From: an uncultured Lachnospiraceae bacterium
Lineage (GTDB): Bacteria; Bacillota; Clostridia; Lachnospirales; Lachnospiraceae
DNA: 43,694 nt
NCBI GenBank assembly: GCA_947626985.1
Contig: CANQUG010000030.1
Location: 1 to 43,694 of the forward strand
Direction: 5' to 3'
The notes beneath the pieces were generated by a model. That model saw only the letters and a list, made by a program, of their open reading frames with translations. It had not been told where the DNA came from and searched no databases. Shown piece after piece: positions 33,256-41,314 of this stretch (its first letter is position 1; the number at the start of each line of letters is the position of its first letter). The translations under genes were made by a program, and so were the position numbers.

Positions 33256-35298
33256 GTGTTGGAGTTAGCGAGGGAACTGGCAAAAGAGTTTGCTTCTGTT
33301 ACTTCCGACCGTGGCAGAAACTCTCAAAGGGAAACCATGACTTATGGGGTTATCAAGAAAAACGTGGATGATACCTATGTAAAATTAGATGGAACCGACG
33401 TTTTAACCCCCATTTCTTTTACAATGGACGCAGACGCGGAAGACCGTGTGCTGGTTCTGCTCAAAGATCACAGTGCGACCGTGATTGGGAATGTAACATC
33501 TCCTGCATCCGCAAAGACAGCTACAAGTTATATGAAGCTGACCGGGGACGGACTGGTGGTCGGAAATCTTGGAAACGGCGGCGATCCTACAGGAACTTAC
33601 GCGCTGATTGCCGGGGATGGATATTTCATCAAAACTCAGGACGGCAAAACCCTGGCGTCTTTCACTTCGGACAAGATCGAGTTCGGAGATGGAAAGGGAA
33701 TCTTTACCTCTGATTCGATTTCGCTGGCAAACGGGGCACTGGAGATTGATGAAAACGCCGTATCATTTCAAAATGGAAGAACAGTATTCGGGAAAGACAA
33801 GATTGTTATCGGTGCAGTAAACGGTCCCACTGCCGTGTTTACCGCAAACGATATTTCTCTGGCTGATGGCGCGGCCAAAATCACAGAGACATCTTTAATT
33901 TTTGGGGCGAGAGGCGTCCGTGGCGATGGACCCAAAGCAGTATTTTCTGTAGATGGAATCACTCTGGGAACAGAGGGGCTATCTCAGGCCAGATTTACCA
34001 CAAGTGGTATTTCTCTGGCTGATGGTGTTGCTGTAATCAGTCCGTCGTCCATAACACTCGGAGCGAAATCCACAAGTTATACCGGGGCTGTAACGCATGG
34101 TCCGCAGGCAGTATTTTCTGTAGATGGAATCACTCTTGGGACCTATGGATTGTCTCAGGCCAAATTTACCACGAGCGGGATCACTTTGGCGGATGGACTC
34201 TCTGAGTTTACGCCATCGTCCATAACACTCGGAACAAAGGGGACAAATAGTTACGGATATACGACATATGGCCCAAAGGCAGTATTTTCTACTGACCAAA
34301 TTTCTTTGGCTGACGGAGCTGCCGTGATAACTCCTTCATCTATAACTCTTGGTGCAGGCGGCAGTGGTTCCTATGGACCTAAAGCTGTATTTTCTACTGA
34401 CCAAATTTCTTTGGCGGATGGAGAACTGGTAATTACGCCATCTTCAATAAGGCTTCGTGCAAAAACCGGGACGGATTATTATGGCAGCGCTGTTTACGGT
34501 CCTGAAGCTGTATTCTCTGCGACAGGTATGAGCCTTACTTATAACGGTTCCAATACAGCTACGTTTACCACAGATGGCGTTACATTGGCAGATGGCGAGG
34601 CATCATTTTCCAAAGATTCCTTGTTGCTTGGACAAGATTCTTCCACTATTTCGCTGTGCGGTGGGAATGGTCTCATAACTATGGACAATGATATTTTGGT
34701 CATTGAAGGCTTTAACGCAAGAGCAGTGGGATTTAAAAATCAGTATTTTGATGGAGTTGGTTATGACCGAAGTGAAATAATCTGCAGAAATGACGGCAGC
34801 TATCACGCCAGAATCGGCATACAGACCCTCGATTTCTGGAATAACGGCTCATCTATCATTGTGGATCTTTCCGAGGGTATAACGTTCAATGCGTTGGCTT
34901 CCAATGCTACGATCAGCTTCAATACTGGAAGCAGTTCTGACGTGATCACTGCAAACGGGTATGAAATGCTGCAGGCGAACCGACTGGTTTATGCGGGACG
35001 TGTAGTAGGTACAACTACCATAGCGGCTGGAGCTATAGCAAACGCTATTGCATATCCGGATATACCAGATGGGTATCGTCTTGTCGGGGTACGTCAGGCT
35101 TCCTGCAGCAGACCAAAGTTCTGTGTTTTGACGAGATATGTAGCGGACCCCACTACCGGGAGAATCATGGTGACATACAAAAACATATCAGACAGCGAGA
35201 TTAGTGTGACGATTGCAATGGAATGGTTCGCGCTTCGCACGTATGCTGTATATAGTGTTGGCGAAAGCACAAATGTCACATGGGGTAATGATGAATAA
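33256..35298 (+). CDS. Tail fibre / baseplate protein with beta repeats
   Basis: 680 residues, probably starting at GTG 33256 after GGGGGTGATCT. Residues 1-110 contain a domain like a baseplate OB-fold (TYVKLDGTDVLTPISF, RVLVLLKDHSATVIGN). Residues ~190-465 are repeats of a motif such as GPKAVFSTDQISLADGA followed by VITPSSITLGA, about five or six copies, expected to form a beta-prism-like trimeric shaft. The C-terminal domain (DIPDGYRLVGVRQASCSR, GRIMVTYKNISDSEISVTIA) resembles fibre tip domains. It may carry the variable protein encoded next. Confidence 0.8.
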   Translation: MLELARELAKEFASVTSDRGRNSQRETMTYGVIKKNVDDTYVKLDGTDVLTPISFTMDADAEDRVLVLLKDHSATVIGNVTSPASAKTATSYMKLTGDGLVVGNLGNGGDPTGTYALIAGDGYFIKTQDGKTLASFTSDKIEFGDGKGIFTSDSISLANGALEIDENAVSFQNGRTVFGKDKIVIGAVNGPTAVFTANDISLADGAAKITETSLIFGARGVRGDGPKAVFSVDGITLGTEGLSQARFTTSGISLADGVAVISPSSITLGAKSTSYTGAVTHGPQAVFSVDGITLGTYGLSQAKFTTSGITLADGLSEFTPSSITLGTKGTNSYGYTTYGPKAVFSTDQISLADGAAVITPSSITLGAGGSGSYGPKAVFSTDQISLADGELVITPSSIRLRAKTGTDYYGSAVYGPEAVFSATGMSLTYNGSNTATFTTDGVTLADGEASFSKDSLLLGQDSSTISLCGGNGLITMDNDILVIEGFNARAVGFKNQYFDGVGYDRSEIICRNDGSYHARIGIQTLDFWNNGSSIIVDLSEGITFNALASNATISFNTGSSSDVITANGYEMLQANRLVYAGRVVGTTTIAAGAIANAIAYPDIPDGYRLVGVRQASCSRPKFCVLTRYVADPTTGRIMVTYKNISDSEISVTIAMEWFALRTYAVYSVGESTNVTWGNDE

Positions 35299-35350
35299 GT
35301 CGTAATGTATTCTCCATTGGTGTACCCAGGTTATCGAAAAGTGAATAAAT

Positions 35351-35404
35351 TTAAAAAAAAAAGCCTTGTCAGAGGAAAAATCTTCTGTCAGGGCTTTTTT
35401 ATTT
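35351..35404 (+). terminator. Rho-independent terminator
   Basis: AAAAAAGCCTTGTCAGA pairs with TTCTGTCAGGGCTTTTTT with a few mismatches around a GGAAAAATC loop, followed by TTTTTTATTTT. It separates the tail fibre gene from the DGR target operon. Confidence 0.8.
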
Positions 35405-35433
35405 TGCACGAAAAGGAGGTGAAAAAAAATGAG

Positions 35434-35493
35434 ATGGCAACCATAGAAACTTATTTCATATTGACCAAGTTACTGAGCCGGAACCCCGGCTAA
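35434..35493 (+). CDS. Very small open frame, 19 residues
   Basis: MATIETYFILTKLLSRNPG, preceded by a strong AAGGAGGTG (35413-35421) at 13-base spacing. A competing 5-codon frame starts at 35429. It may be a small peptide or simply a leader for the variable protein. Low confidence. Confidence 0.3.
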   Translation: MATIETYFILTKLLSRNPG

Positions 35494-35524
35494 AAAATCA
35501 AAATGGTACAGGAGGAAAAAAAAC

Positions 35525-36358
35525 ATGGCGAAACTTACAGATTACACGGAAGCTACCAGATTTGACAGTGGGGATATTCTTATCAAGGATGGTAAAAACG
35601 GCACAAAAAAGATAACGGCGGCGAATGCGGCTGCTGAGTTTGCGGGATTATTATCTCCAATCAATCATCGTAATGTCTGGAGAGGAAAAAATCTGGGGAC
35701 CAAAGTTACGGATGCTCAGAAAGCTGCAATCAAGGATGGTACGTTCGATGACCTGTATATCGGAGATTACTGGGTTATCAACAGCGTAAACTGGCGGATT
35801 GCGGATATGGATTACTGGCTTCGCTGCGGGGATACGGATTTTAATACCCATCATCTCGTGATCGTCCCGGATTCATGTCTCGGTGAGAACAAACCGATGA
35901 ACGAGTCCGGAAAAACTGAAGGCGGTTATCACGGATCCGAGATGTATACAACTACATTACCCAGCATAAAGACCACATATATTGATAAAGCATTTCCGAG
36001 TCTGGTGCTGACTCATAAAGAATACCTTACTAACGCAGTTACGGAGGGGCATCCGTCAGGTGGCGGATGGTTCGAGTCTACTGTCGAATTAATGAATGAA
36101 ATCATGGTCTATGGGTGTCCGATCTTTACACCGGCGAACACTGGAACAACAGTACCGACACTTTATACTATCAATAATTCGCAGCTTGCGCTGTTTCAGC
36201 TTAATCCACGAATGATCAAAACCAGGTACAATTATTGGCTGCGGGATGTGGTATCTGCGTCGCTCTTCGCGTTTGTGGTCATCAGCGGCGATGCGGGCAG
36301 CCGCTCCGCGTCGGATGCTTACATTGGTGTTCGTCCGGTCTTCGCGATTGGTTCGTGA
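35525..36358 (+). CDS. DGR target: variable C-type-lectin-like tail protein
   Basis: 277 residues. The N-terminal ~50 residues look like a tail-attachment part. Then come GKNLGTKVTDAQKAAI, LYIGDYWVINSVNWRIADMD and ELMNEIMVYG, common in clostridial phage receptor proteins. The C-terminus YNYWLRDV...ASDAYIGVRPVFAIG is the CLec (formylglycine-enzyme-like) fold end used by DGR variable proteins; residues 243-271 are the variable repeat. It should bind the host receptor at the tail tip. AGGAGG lies about 9 bases before the ATG. Confidence 0.93.
   Translation: MAKLTDYTEATRFDSGDILIKDGKNGTKKITAANAAAEFAGLLSPINHRNVWRGKNLGTKVTDAQKAAIKDGTFDDLYIGDYWVINSVNWRIADMDYWLRCGDTDFNTHHLVIVPDSCLGENKPMNESGKTEGGYHGSEMYTTTLPSIKTTYIDKAFPSLVLTHKEYLTNAVTEGHPSGGGWFESTVELMNEIMVYGCPIFTPANTGTTVPTLYTINNSQLALFQLNPRMIKTRYNYWLRDVVSASLFAFVVISGDAGSRSASDAYIGVRPVFAIGS
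36251..36338 (+). repeat. DGR variable repeat (VR)
   Basis: 88 bases aligning without gaps to the template repeat at 37405-37492. 22 positions differ, every one at an adenine in the template; the other 58 positions are identical. In frame it changes about 15 codons, mostly template AAC/AAT. The 3' portion ATTGGTGTTCGTCCGG is unchanged and serves as the initiation region. Confidence 0.97.
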
Positions 36359-36363
36359 AATCG

Positions 36364-36380
36364 CGGGGCCCTGTGCCCCG
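36364..36380 (+). other. GC-rich hairpin/cruciform downstream of the VR
   Basis: CGGGGC-CCTGT-GCCCCG: a 6-bp perfect GC stem with a 5-base loop, 26 bases after the VR and 6 bases after the stop codon. In known DGRs an inverted repeat at this place promotes target recognition for retrohoming; there is no T tract, so it is not a simple terminator. Confidence 0.7.
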
Positions 36381-36451
36381 AAAACTACGATTAATTACCG
36401 TACACAGGTTACTGAAAACTATGTTATAACACTGCGAAAAGGAGAATCAAA

Positions 36452-36760
36452 ATGGATGAAGTAAAATACAGCGTGAAACTCGCTGACGGTACAACTTTTG
36501 AAAACCTCGGCTTAAACGGAAATAACTTTATCTCATCGGAGAAAGTTGATGCTTCCGCTTTTGAATTGAATTGCTCACCGGTAACGATCAACGATGGAAG
36601 TAATGAAGAAGTTCATGAAAACATGGAACTTGTTCAGGTCACTCAGATGGGCGACGAATACTGGTTTATTCTTCGTGATCTGTCGGAGAGTGAACTGGCA
36701 CAGATCAAGCTCAGAGCTGATGTGGACTATATTGCGATGATGTCAGAGGTAGAACTTTAA
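36452..36760 (+). CDS. Conserved phage protein, unknown function
   Basis: 102 residues with beta-rich N-terminal (KYSVKLADGTTFENLGLNG NNF type) and a final helix ESELAQIKLRADVDYIAMM. Proteins of this pattern follow tail-fibre genes in many clostridial prophages (recollection). AAAAGGAG and the AATCAAAATGG context precede the ATG. It lies between the DGR target and the XkdX gene and may be a tail-fibre accessory or chaperone; function unknown. Confidence 0.65.
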   Translation: MDEVKYSVKLADGTTFENLGLNGNNFISSEKVDASAFELNCSPVTINDGSNEEVHENMELVQVTQMGDEYWFILRDLSESELAQIKLRADVDYIAMMSEVEL

Positions 36761-36774
36761 GAAAGGAGAAAGTC

Positions 36775-36918
36775 ATGCATAGCAATACTTACGAGAAAGT
36801 AAAGCGTTACTACATCCTTAAAATGTGGGACGAATCCAGAGTGAAAAACGCGGTTAAGATGAACTGGATTACGGAGGAGGAATTCCAGGAGATCACTGGA
36901 AATGCCTACTCTGCATGA
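36775..36918 (+). CDS. XkdX family protein
   Basis: 47 residues: MHSNTYEKVKRYYILKMWDE then VKNAVKMNWITEEEFQEITG. This is the typical short XkdX family pattern (K..YY..g.W....v..AV....IT.eEy.eITG), usually found just after the tail fibre genes and before holin. AAAGGAG is 6 bases before the ATG. Its stop overlaps the start of the next gene (ATGA), so the DGR accessory gene is translationally coupled. Confidence 0.88.
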   Translation: MHSNTYEKVKRYYILKMWDESRVKNAVKMNWITEEEFQEITGNAYSA

Positions 36919-37406
36919 GCGTTCTGGTAAGCGAGCGTAAAGAATCACAATTCGAAGTGGTAACATTTGCGGATGAATTAAGAAACATGATGATCGAGCT
37001 GATGCAGCGGCGGTTTGGAATAAAGAATCTGGAGCATATGGTGAGAGTACAATATGCTTATGGAAAGCTGACAACTGAGAACATTGAGTATTATCAGTCT
37101 GTACTGGCCTGTTCAAAACAGAATATTATGAATATTGCGGCTTTACTTACAAACAATGTAAGGGCCGCAAATTCACTTTATCCAGTTACCGAGGATGAAT
37201 GGCGAAAACGGCGTGACTTTCAAAATTCTGCAATAGTAAACTGTGAATTGCTGATTAAAGAGTTACAGCATATTGTGACTCTGTTTAACGTAGATGTTAA
37301 TATTTACGGCCGCTATATTAATGCGATAGATCGCGAGATTCATTTGATTAAGAGATGGCGTCAGAAAGATAATCGGACGATGTCGACCAAAAAGGGCAGT
37401 GTCTAA
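36915..37406 (+). CDS. DGR accessory protein, Avd-like
   Basis: 163 residues, almost wholly helical. After a short N-terminal strand come VVTFADELRNMMIELMQRRF, VRVQYAYGKLTTENIEYYQS, WRKRRDFQNSAIVNCELLIK and a final IDREIHLIKRWRQKD, consistent with the four-helix-bundle Avd family; the protein is basic enough to bind RNA. Avd forms a pentamer that works with the RT in cDNA synthesis. Position directly before the template repeat and RT is the typical DGR order. The stop codon overlaps the first two bases of the template repeat. Confidence 0.82.
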   Translation: MSVLVSERKESQFEVVTFADELRNMMIELMQRRFGIKNLEHMVRVQYAYGKLTTENIEYYQSVLACSKQNIMNIAALLTNNVRAANSLYPVTEDEWRKRRDFQNSAIVNCELLIKELQHIVTLFNVDVNIYGRYINAIDREIHLIKRWRQKDNRTMSTKKGSV

Positions 37407-37492
37407 ATATGCGTCGAACTTCGCGAATGTGAACAACAACGGCAATGCGAACAACAACAACGCGTCGAATACTAACATTGGTGTTCGTCCGG
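37405..37492 (+). repeat. DGR template repeat (TR)
   Basis: 88 bases, with 30 adenines. In the frame of the target it reads K Y A S N F A N V N N N G N A N N N N A S N T N then IGVRP: thirteen codons are AAC/AAT or ACT placed where the target varies, leaving the framework codons (GCG, TCG, GGC, GTG) adenine-free. The RNA copy serves as template for mutagenic reverse transcription. Confidence 0.97.
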
Positions 37493-37604
37493 ATTCCCTG
37501 ATTAACCAACAGGGAAGGAGATGCTGTCCGTTCCTCCATAAGGATAAATGAGAAAGCTGTACGCATTTACCACGGTAACTATCGCTAAAGACGGTGAATA
37601 ATTT
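37493..37604 (+). ncRNA. DGR RNA spacer between TR and RT gene
   Basis: 112 bases with no gene. It begins with the hairpin CCCTG (37496-37500) / CAGGG (37510-37514). In characterised DGRs the segment 3' of TR is required in the template RNA for priming and Avd/RT binding; this stretch has the right place and size. The RT ATG at 37605 has only a weak ribosome site (GGTG). Confidence 0.6.
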
Positions 37605-38825
37605 ATGACATATGAAGAGATGCTTTGTGACGCTAATAATTTGTATAAGGCCTACCTGGCTTCGGTAAAGGGCAGTAAATGGAAAAATTCCAGTCAGAGA
37701 TTTTCCCTGAACTATCTGCGTTATATTTTTCAGATTCAGAAAGATATTATGGATCGAACTTTGAAAAACGGGGTAGTAGACGAATTTGAACTGCATGAAC
37801 GAGGCCATGTCAGGCCTATTTCAAGTCTCAGAACACAGGATAGAGTAATCCGCCATGTTTTATGTGACGAGATTCTTCTTCCTGTGGTCCGAAATAAAAT
37901 TATCTATGATAACGGGGCTTCAATTAAAGGACGCGGTATTTCTTTCTCAAGGAAACGTTTTGACGTACATCTTCAAAAATATTACAAGGCACATGGGCGT
38001 AATGGATATATTCTGTTTGGAGATTTCTCAAAGTTTTATGACAATATTGTTCATGAAATCGCCAAAGCAGATTTGGTGAAGCTGTTCGACGATGATGAGT
38101 TTATGGAATGGCTGCTGACTCTTATATTTGAGGGATTCAGAATAGATGTTTCCTATATGACAGACGAAGAATACCTGAAGTGTATGGGCAGCATATTCAA
38201 CAAGTTGGAATATAGAAAAATCCCTAAAGAAAAGCTGACGGGAGAAAAGTTTATGGAGAAATCGGTAAATATAGGAGATCAGATATCACAAATTCTTGGG
38301 ATTTATTACCCACATCGTATCGATACGTATGTCAAGTATGTTCGTAGTCAGAAATTCTATGGGCGGTATATGGATGACTGGTATATTATAAACCAATCAA
38401 AAGAAGAGCTTATTGACCTTTTGGAAAACATCCGAATGATTGCAGCAAGCCTTGGAATTCATATAAATGAGAAGAAAACAAAAATAGTCCCTATTGATCG
38501 CAGCTTTAAATATCTGCAAATTACTTATACTATGACGGAATCCGGAAAAATATACAAGAAAATCGATAAGAAAAAAGTAACGGTTATGAGAAGAAAGCTT
38601 AAGAAACTTGCCGTGAAAGTAAATCAGGGAGATTTGAAATACGAAGCGGTGGAAGAAATGTTTCGAAGCTGGATGTGTAACTATTATAAATTAATGTCCA
38701 GGGACCAGCGGCGCAATATGCTGTCTTTATATGAGGAGCTATTTGGCAAAACTATCCGGATTAAGAAAAAGAAAATGGAATTCCTGGGAGGTGATGGACA
38801 TGGATACACCGATTGCAAGAGCTGA
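37605..38825 (+). CDS. DGR reverse transcriptase
   Basis: 406 residues, normal for a DGR RT. Motifs: a VRPISSLRTQDRVIRHVLCD region, NGASIKGRGISF (motif 2), LFGDFSKFYDNI with catalytic Asp at about 140 (motif A), SVNIGDQISQILG with the DGR-typical I-G-x-x-x-S-Q at about 223-229 (motif 4), and GRYMDDWYII with YMDD at about 255-258. A basic C-terminal thumb follows (KKVTVMRRKLKKLAVK). It makes error-prone cDNA at template adenines. No maturase or endonuclease domain is present, unlike group II intron RTs. It overlaps the next gene. Confidence 0.96.
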   Translation: MTYEEMLCDANNLYKAYLASVKGSKWKNSSQRFSLNYLRYIFQIQKDIMDRTLKNGVVDEFELHERGHVRPISSLRTQDRVIRHVLCDEILLPVVRNKIIYDNGASIKGRGISFSRKRFDVHLQKYYKAHGRNGYILFGDFSKFYDNIVHEIAKADLVKLFDDDEFMEWLLTLIFEGFRIDVSYMTDEEYLKCMGSIFNKLEYRKIPKEKLTGEKFMEKSVNIGDQISQILGIYYPHRIDTYVKYVRSQKFYGRYMDDWYIINQSKEELIDLLENIRMIAASLGIHINEKKTKIVPIDRSFKYLQITYTMTESGKIYKKIDKKKVTVMRRKLKKLAVKVNQGDLKYEAVEEMFRSWMCNYYKLMSRDQRRNMLSLYEELFGKTIRIKKKKMEFLGGDGHGYTDCKS

Positions 38826-39108
38826 GCATGAGGAATTTGCGAAAAGAGTAGAGGAAGAAAATAACCGTCAGAACCACCGTATTGAGCTATTGGAAGAAAC
38901 CATGAGGCAGTACAATGCTGTTGTAACGAATGTAGAAAAGCTTGCTGTTAATATGGAAAGTATGCTGAAAGAGCTGGAACGGCAAGGTAATCGGCTGGAA
39001 GTGCTGGAAGCCCGTGATGGGCAGATGTGGCGTACAGTTGTAGGGTACGTCATTACGACAGTGATAGGAATTGCTGTAGGCTTCATTGCGACACATATTG
39101 GATTGTAA
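38800..39108 (+). CDS. XhlA-like protein
   Basis: 102 residues, MDTPIARAEHEEFAKRVEEE, a long coiled coil (RIELLEETMRQYNAVVTNVE...), and one C-terminal membrane helix (VVGYVITTVIGIAVGFIA). This is the usual layout of the XhlA/hemolysin family that aids phage lysis. ATG 38800 is chosen because GGGAGGTG lies about 9 bases upstream; the ATG at 38794 is too close. It overlaps the RT gene by 26 bases. Confidence 0.85.
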   Translation: MDTPIARAEHEEFAKRVEEENNRQNHRIELLEETMRQYNAVVTNVEKLAVNMESMLKELERQGNRLEVLEARDGQMWRTVVGYVITTVIGIAVGFIATHIGL

Positions 39109-39124
39109 AAACGGAGGAAATAAT

Positions 39125-39358
39125 ATGAATCAGATATTTTCTAAGAACTGGTGGGTTGCAAGTCTGGTAAGGGCTGTACGTACATTCTGCCAAGTTGCCG
39201 TGGCACTTATCGGAACAGAACTGGTTGGCTTTACAGAACTGGACTGGGTTCATATTGCCAGTGTCGCCGGCGTGTCTGCTGTCCTGTCTATATTGACATC
39301 TCTGGCAGGTTTACCGGAAGTAAGTGAGGAGGAATCGGTAAATGAAGAGGGGAATTGA
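39125..39358 (+). CDS. Phage holin (r1t type)
   Basis: 77 residues. NQIFSKNWWVASLVRAVRTF is the typical start of r1t-type holins, followed by a hydrophobic helix (FCQVAVALIGTELVG), DWVHIASVAGVSAVLSILTS and LPEVSE. Two membrane helices are expected; it forms lesions in the host membrane at lysis time. CGGAGG lies 8 bases before the ATG. It overlaps the endolysin gene by 17 bases. Confidence 0.9.
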   Translation: MNQIFSKNWWVASLVRAVRTFCQVAVALIGTELVGFTELDWVHIASVAGVSAVLSILTSLAGLPEVSEEESVNEEGN

Positions 39359-40946
39359 TATTTCTCAATGGCAGGGGAAGGTAGATTTCGCAAAAGTTAA
39401 AACTCAGGTAGATTTTGTGATTCTAAGAGAAGGATACCGGAATACGGTTGACCCCAGATTCTTTGAGTATGTTGAGGGTTGTACAGCCAACGATATTCCG
39501 ATTCATGGTGTATACCATTTTCTTTATCCTCTGAACAGTCAGGATGTGATCAGTGAAGCGGAATCCTGTATCGCCAACGTAAAGAAAGCCGGCATGCCGA
39601 AGACTACCCGCATCTGGTGTGATCTGGAGTATGATACGATCGAAAATGCCAGGAAAAAGGGGGTCACTCTTGGAAAAACTGATGTGAACCAGTTTACAAA
39701 GATATTCTGCGATCACATTATTTCTCAGGGGTATCCAACGGGCGTATATACTAACGGAGATTATTACAAGAATTATTACAGTGCGGATATTCTGAAAAAG
39801 TATCCGATCTGGCTGGCGGATTATACCGGAGATCCGGACTATGACTGTATTATGCAGCAATACTCCAGTAAAGGCGTCATTGAGGGGATTTCCGGAAGCG
39901 TGGATATGAACTACTGCTTTTGCGCTGACCATCAGGAAACCAGGTCCCAGATTTTGGACCCGCAGGCTGTGGTAGATGTTGCACTGGCGGAGACAGGATA
40001 TTTGGAAAAATCGGCCGCTGCCTATAAGAAAGACAAGACAGTTCTTGATCAGAAGACTGCCGGAGCCGGATCTGATAATTACACCAAATACGGCCGGGAT
40101 ATGCACGCCTTGTATCCAGCCGTGATGGACTTCCCCGCAGCATGGTGCGATGCCTTTGTGGACTGGTGTTTCCAGAAAGCTTACGGCGTAACCAATGCCA
40201 AAGCACTTCTTGGTGGCAATTTCGACGACTACACGGTAGCATCCGCCCAACTGTATAAGAACAAAAACGCATGGTACAAAACTCCGCAGGTTGGCGACCA
40301 GGTGTTCTTCAATAGTGTGTCCGGCGGAATCTGCCATACAGGTCTTGTAGTGGAAGTAAATAACTCGAAAAAGATATTTACTACTGTGGAAGGCAACACA
40401 TCCAGTGCAGAGGGAGTTGTAGCAAATGGAGGGGCAGTAGCTAAAAAGACTTACTACTTCAGCTACAGCAGGCTTGCCGGATTTGGAAGACCGCTTTATG
40501 GTCAGGTGTCCGGGTATACTTCCGGGACTGATATTTCGAGTGATTCGTCTCTTGTAAAACAGGCTCAGATCCATCTTAACAATTTTGTCAATGCCGGATT
40601 ACAGGTCGACGGAGAAATTGGCCCTCTCACGAAAAAGGCATACCGACGGGCACTTCAGTCTGCAATGAATTTTGATAGGGGAGCTGGTTTGGATGTGGAT
40701 GGAGATATAGGAGCCAATAGTAAAGCTGCTCTGAAGAAGGTGGTGCTTCGCAAAGGGGATACCGGACATCTGGTGACAGTTCTGGAAATCGGATTGCTGC
40801 TCAACGGAATTGACCCCAAAGGTGTGGAATGTCCGGGAATCTTTGGGAATTCTTTGCATGAGGCGGTAGGAAAATTCCAGGCACAGACCGGTCTGACTAA
40901 AGATTATGAGGCTGGTTATAACACCTTCATGTCTCTGCAGCAATAA
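39342..40946 (+). CDS. Endolysin: GH25 lysozyme, CHAP peptidase and peptidoglycan-binding domains
   Basis: 534 residues, three modules. About 1-190: GH25 muramidase (RGIDISQWQGKVDFAKVK, LREGYRN, GVYHFLYP, IWCDLEYD), cleaving glycan strands. About 220-380: CHAP-type amidase/peptidase with Cys in FPAAWCDAFVDWCF and His in GGICHTGLVVEV. About 395-534: two peptidoglycan-binding-1-like units (LQVDGEIGPLTKKAYRRAL, LRKGDTGHLVTVLE). There is no signal peptide, so export depends on the holin. Having both catalytic types in one polypeptide is seen in gut clostridial phages. GGAGG precedes the ATG. Confidence 0.94.
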   Translation: MKRGIDISQWQGKVDFAKVKTQVDFVILREGYRNTVDPRFFEYVEGCTANDIPIHGVYHFLYPLNSQDVISEAESCIANVKKAGMPKTTRIWCDLEYDTIENARKKGVTLGKTDVNQFTKIFCDHIISQGYPTGVYTNGDYYKNYYSADILKKYPIWLADYTGDPDYDCIMQQYSSKGVIEGISGSVDMNYCFCADHQETRSQILDPQAVVDVALAETGYLEKSAAAYKKDKTVLDQKTAGAGSDNYTKYGRDMHALYPAVMDFPAAWCDAFVDWCFQKAYGVTNAKALLGGNFDDYTVASAQLYKNKNAWYKTPQVGDQVFFNSVSGGICHTGLVVEVNNSKKIFTTVEGNTSSAEGVVANGGAVAKKTYYFSYSRLAGFGRPLYGQVSGYTSGTDISSDSSLVKQAQIHLNNFVNAGLQVDGEIGPLTKKAYRRALQSAMNFDRGAGLDVDGDIGANSKAALKKVVLRKGDTGHLVTVLEIGLLLNGIDPKGVECPGIFGNSLHEAVGKFQAQTGLTKDYEAGYNTFMSLQQ

Positions 40947-41006
40947 AAACCGTATGCAGGTGATGAAAAAACGTGATATTTCTATATCATAAAACAATTT
41001 TAGAAA

Positions 41007-41043
41007 AGAAGAGCGCAGGACTTACATGTACTCTTCTTTTTTT
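41007..41043 (+). terminator. Rho-independent terminator
   Basis: AAGAAGAG pairs with CTCTTCTT around a 17-base loop, followed by TTTTTTC. It ends the lysis cassette. A smaller TGATAT/ATATCA hairpin lies at 40974-40989. Confidence 0.82.
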
Positions 41044-41059
41044 CTGGAGGTAGAGTTTT

Positions 41060-41242
41060 ATGAACAGTGAAAAGGCTCTGTTAGATGTGAAAGAGTTCTG
41101 CAAATACCTGGGAATTGGAGAGACGAAAGGACGGCAGCTGCTTACGGATCCTCGAAACGGCTTTACAGTCAGAATTGGAAACCGTCTGTACGCTCATAAA
41201 GGAAAACTGGACACATGGTTGCTTAAACAGATTGTAAATTGA
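41060..41242 (+). CDS. xis: Excisionase family DNA-binding protein (Tn916 Xis-like)
   Basis: 60 residues with a winged-helix pattern: VKEFCKYLGIGETKGRQLL is the recognition region and FTVRIGNRLYAHKGKLDTWL the wing and C-terminal helix, as in Tn916-type excisionases. It would bend attachment-site DNA and favour excision by the integrase encoded 72 bases downstream. CTGGAGG precedes the ATG, directly after a terminator; a promoter must lie in the terminator-proximal region. Confidence 0.86.
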   Translation: MNSEKALLDVKEFCKYLGIGETKGRQLLTDPRNGFTVRIGNRLYAHKGKLDTWLLKQIVN

Positions 41243-41314
41243 TCTTTTTTATGTTAAAATTTGGCGAAGACATTCTATATGGTGTTCTTTCCCCGAAAGA
41301 AAGGAGCGAAAGTA

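Noticed and set aside
26000-34600. CRISPR-like arrays
   Set aside because: The repeats seen in 26-28 kb and 33.8-34.6 kb are in-frame protein repeats without uniform spacers.
35429-35446. Five-codon frame MRWQP with good ribosome spacing
   Set aside because: Too short to claim; overlaps the 19-residue candidate in another frame.
39423-40574. Long minus-strand open frame inside the endolysin gene
   Set aside because: The + strand gene has three clear domains; the minus frame has no motif or start signal.
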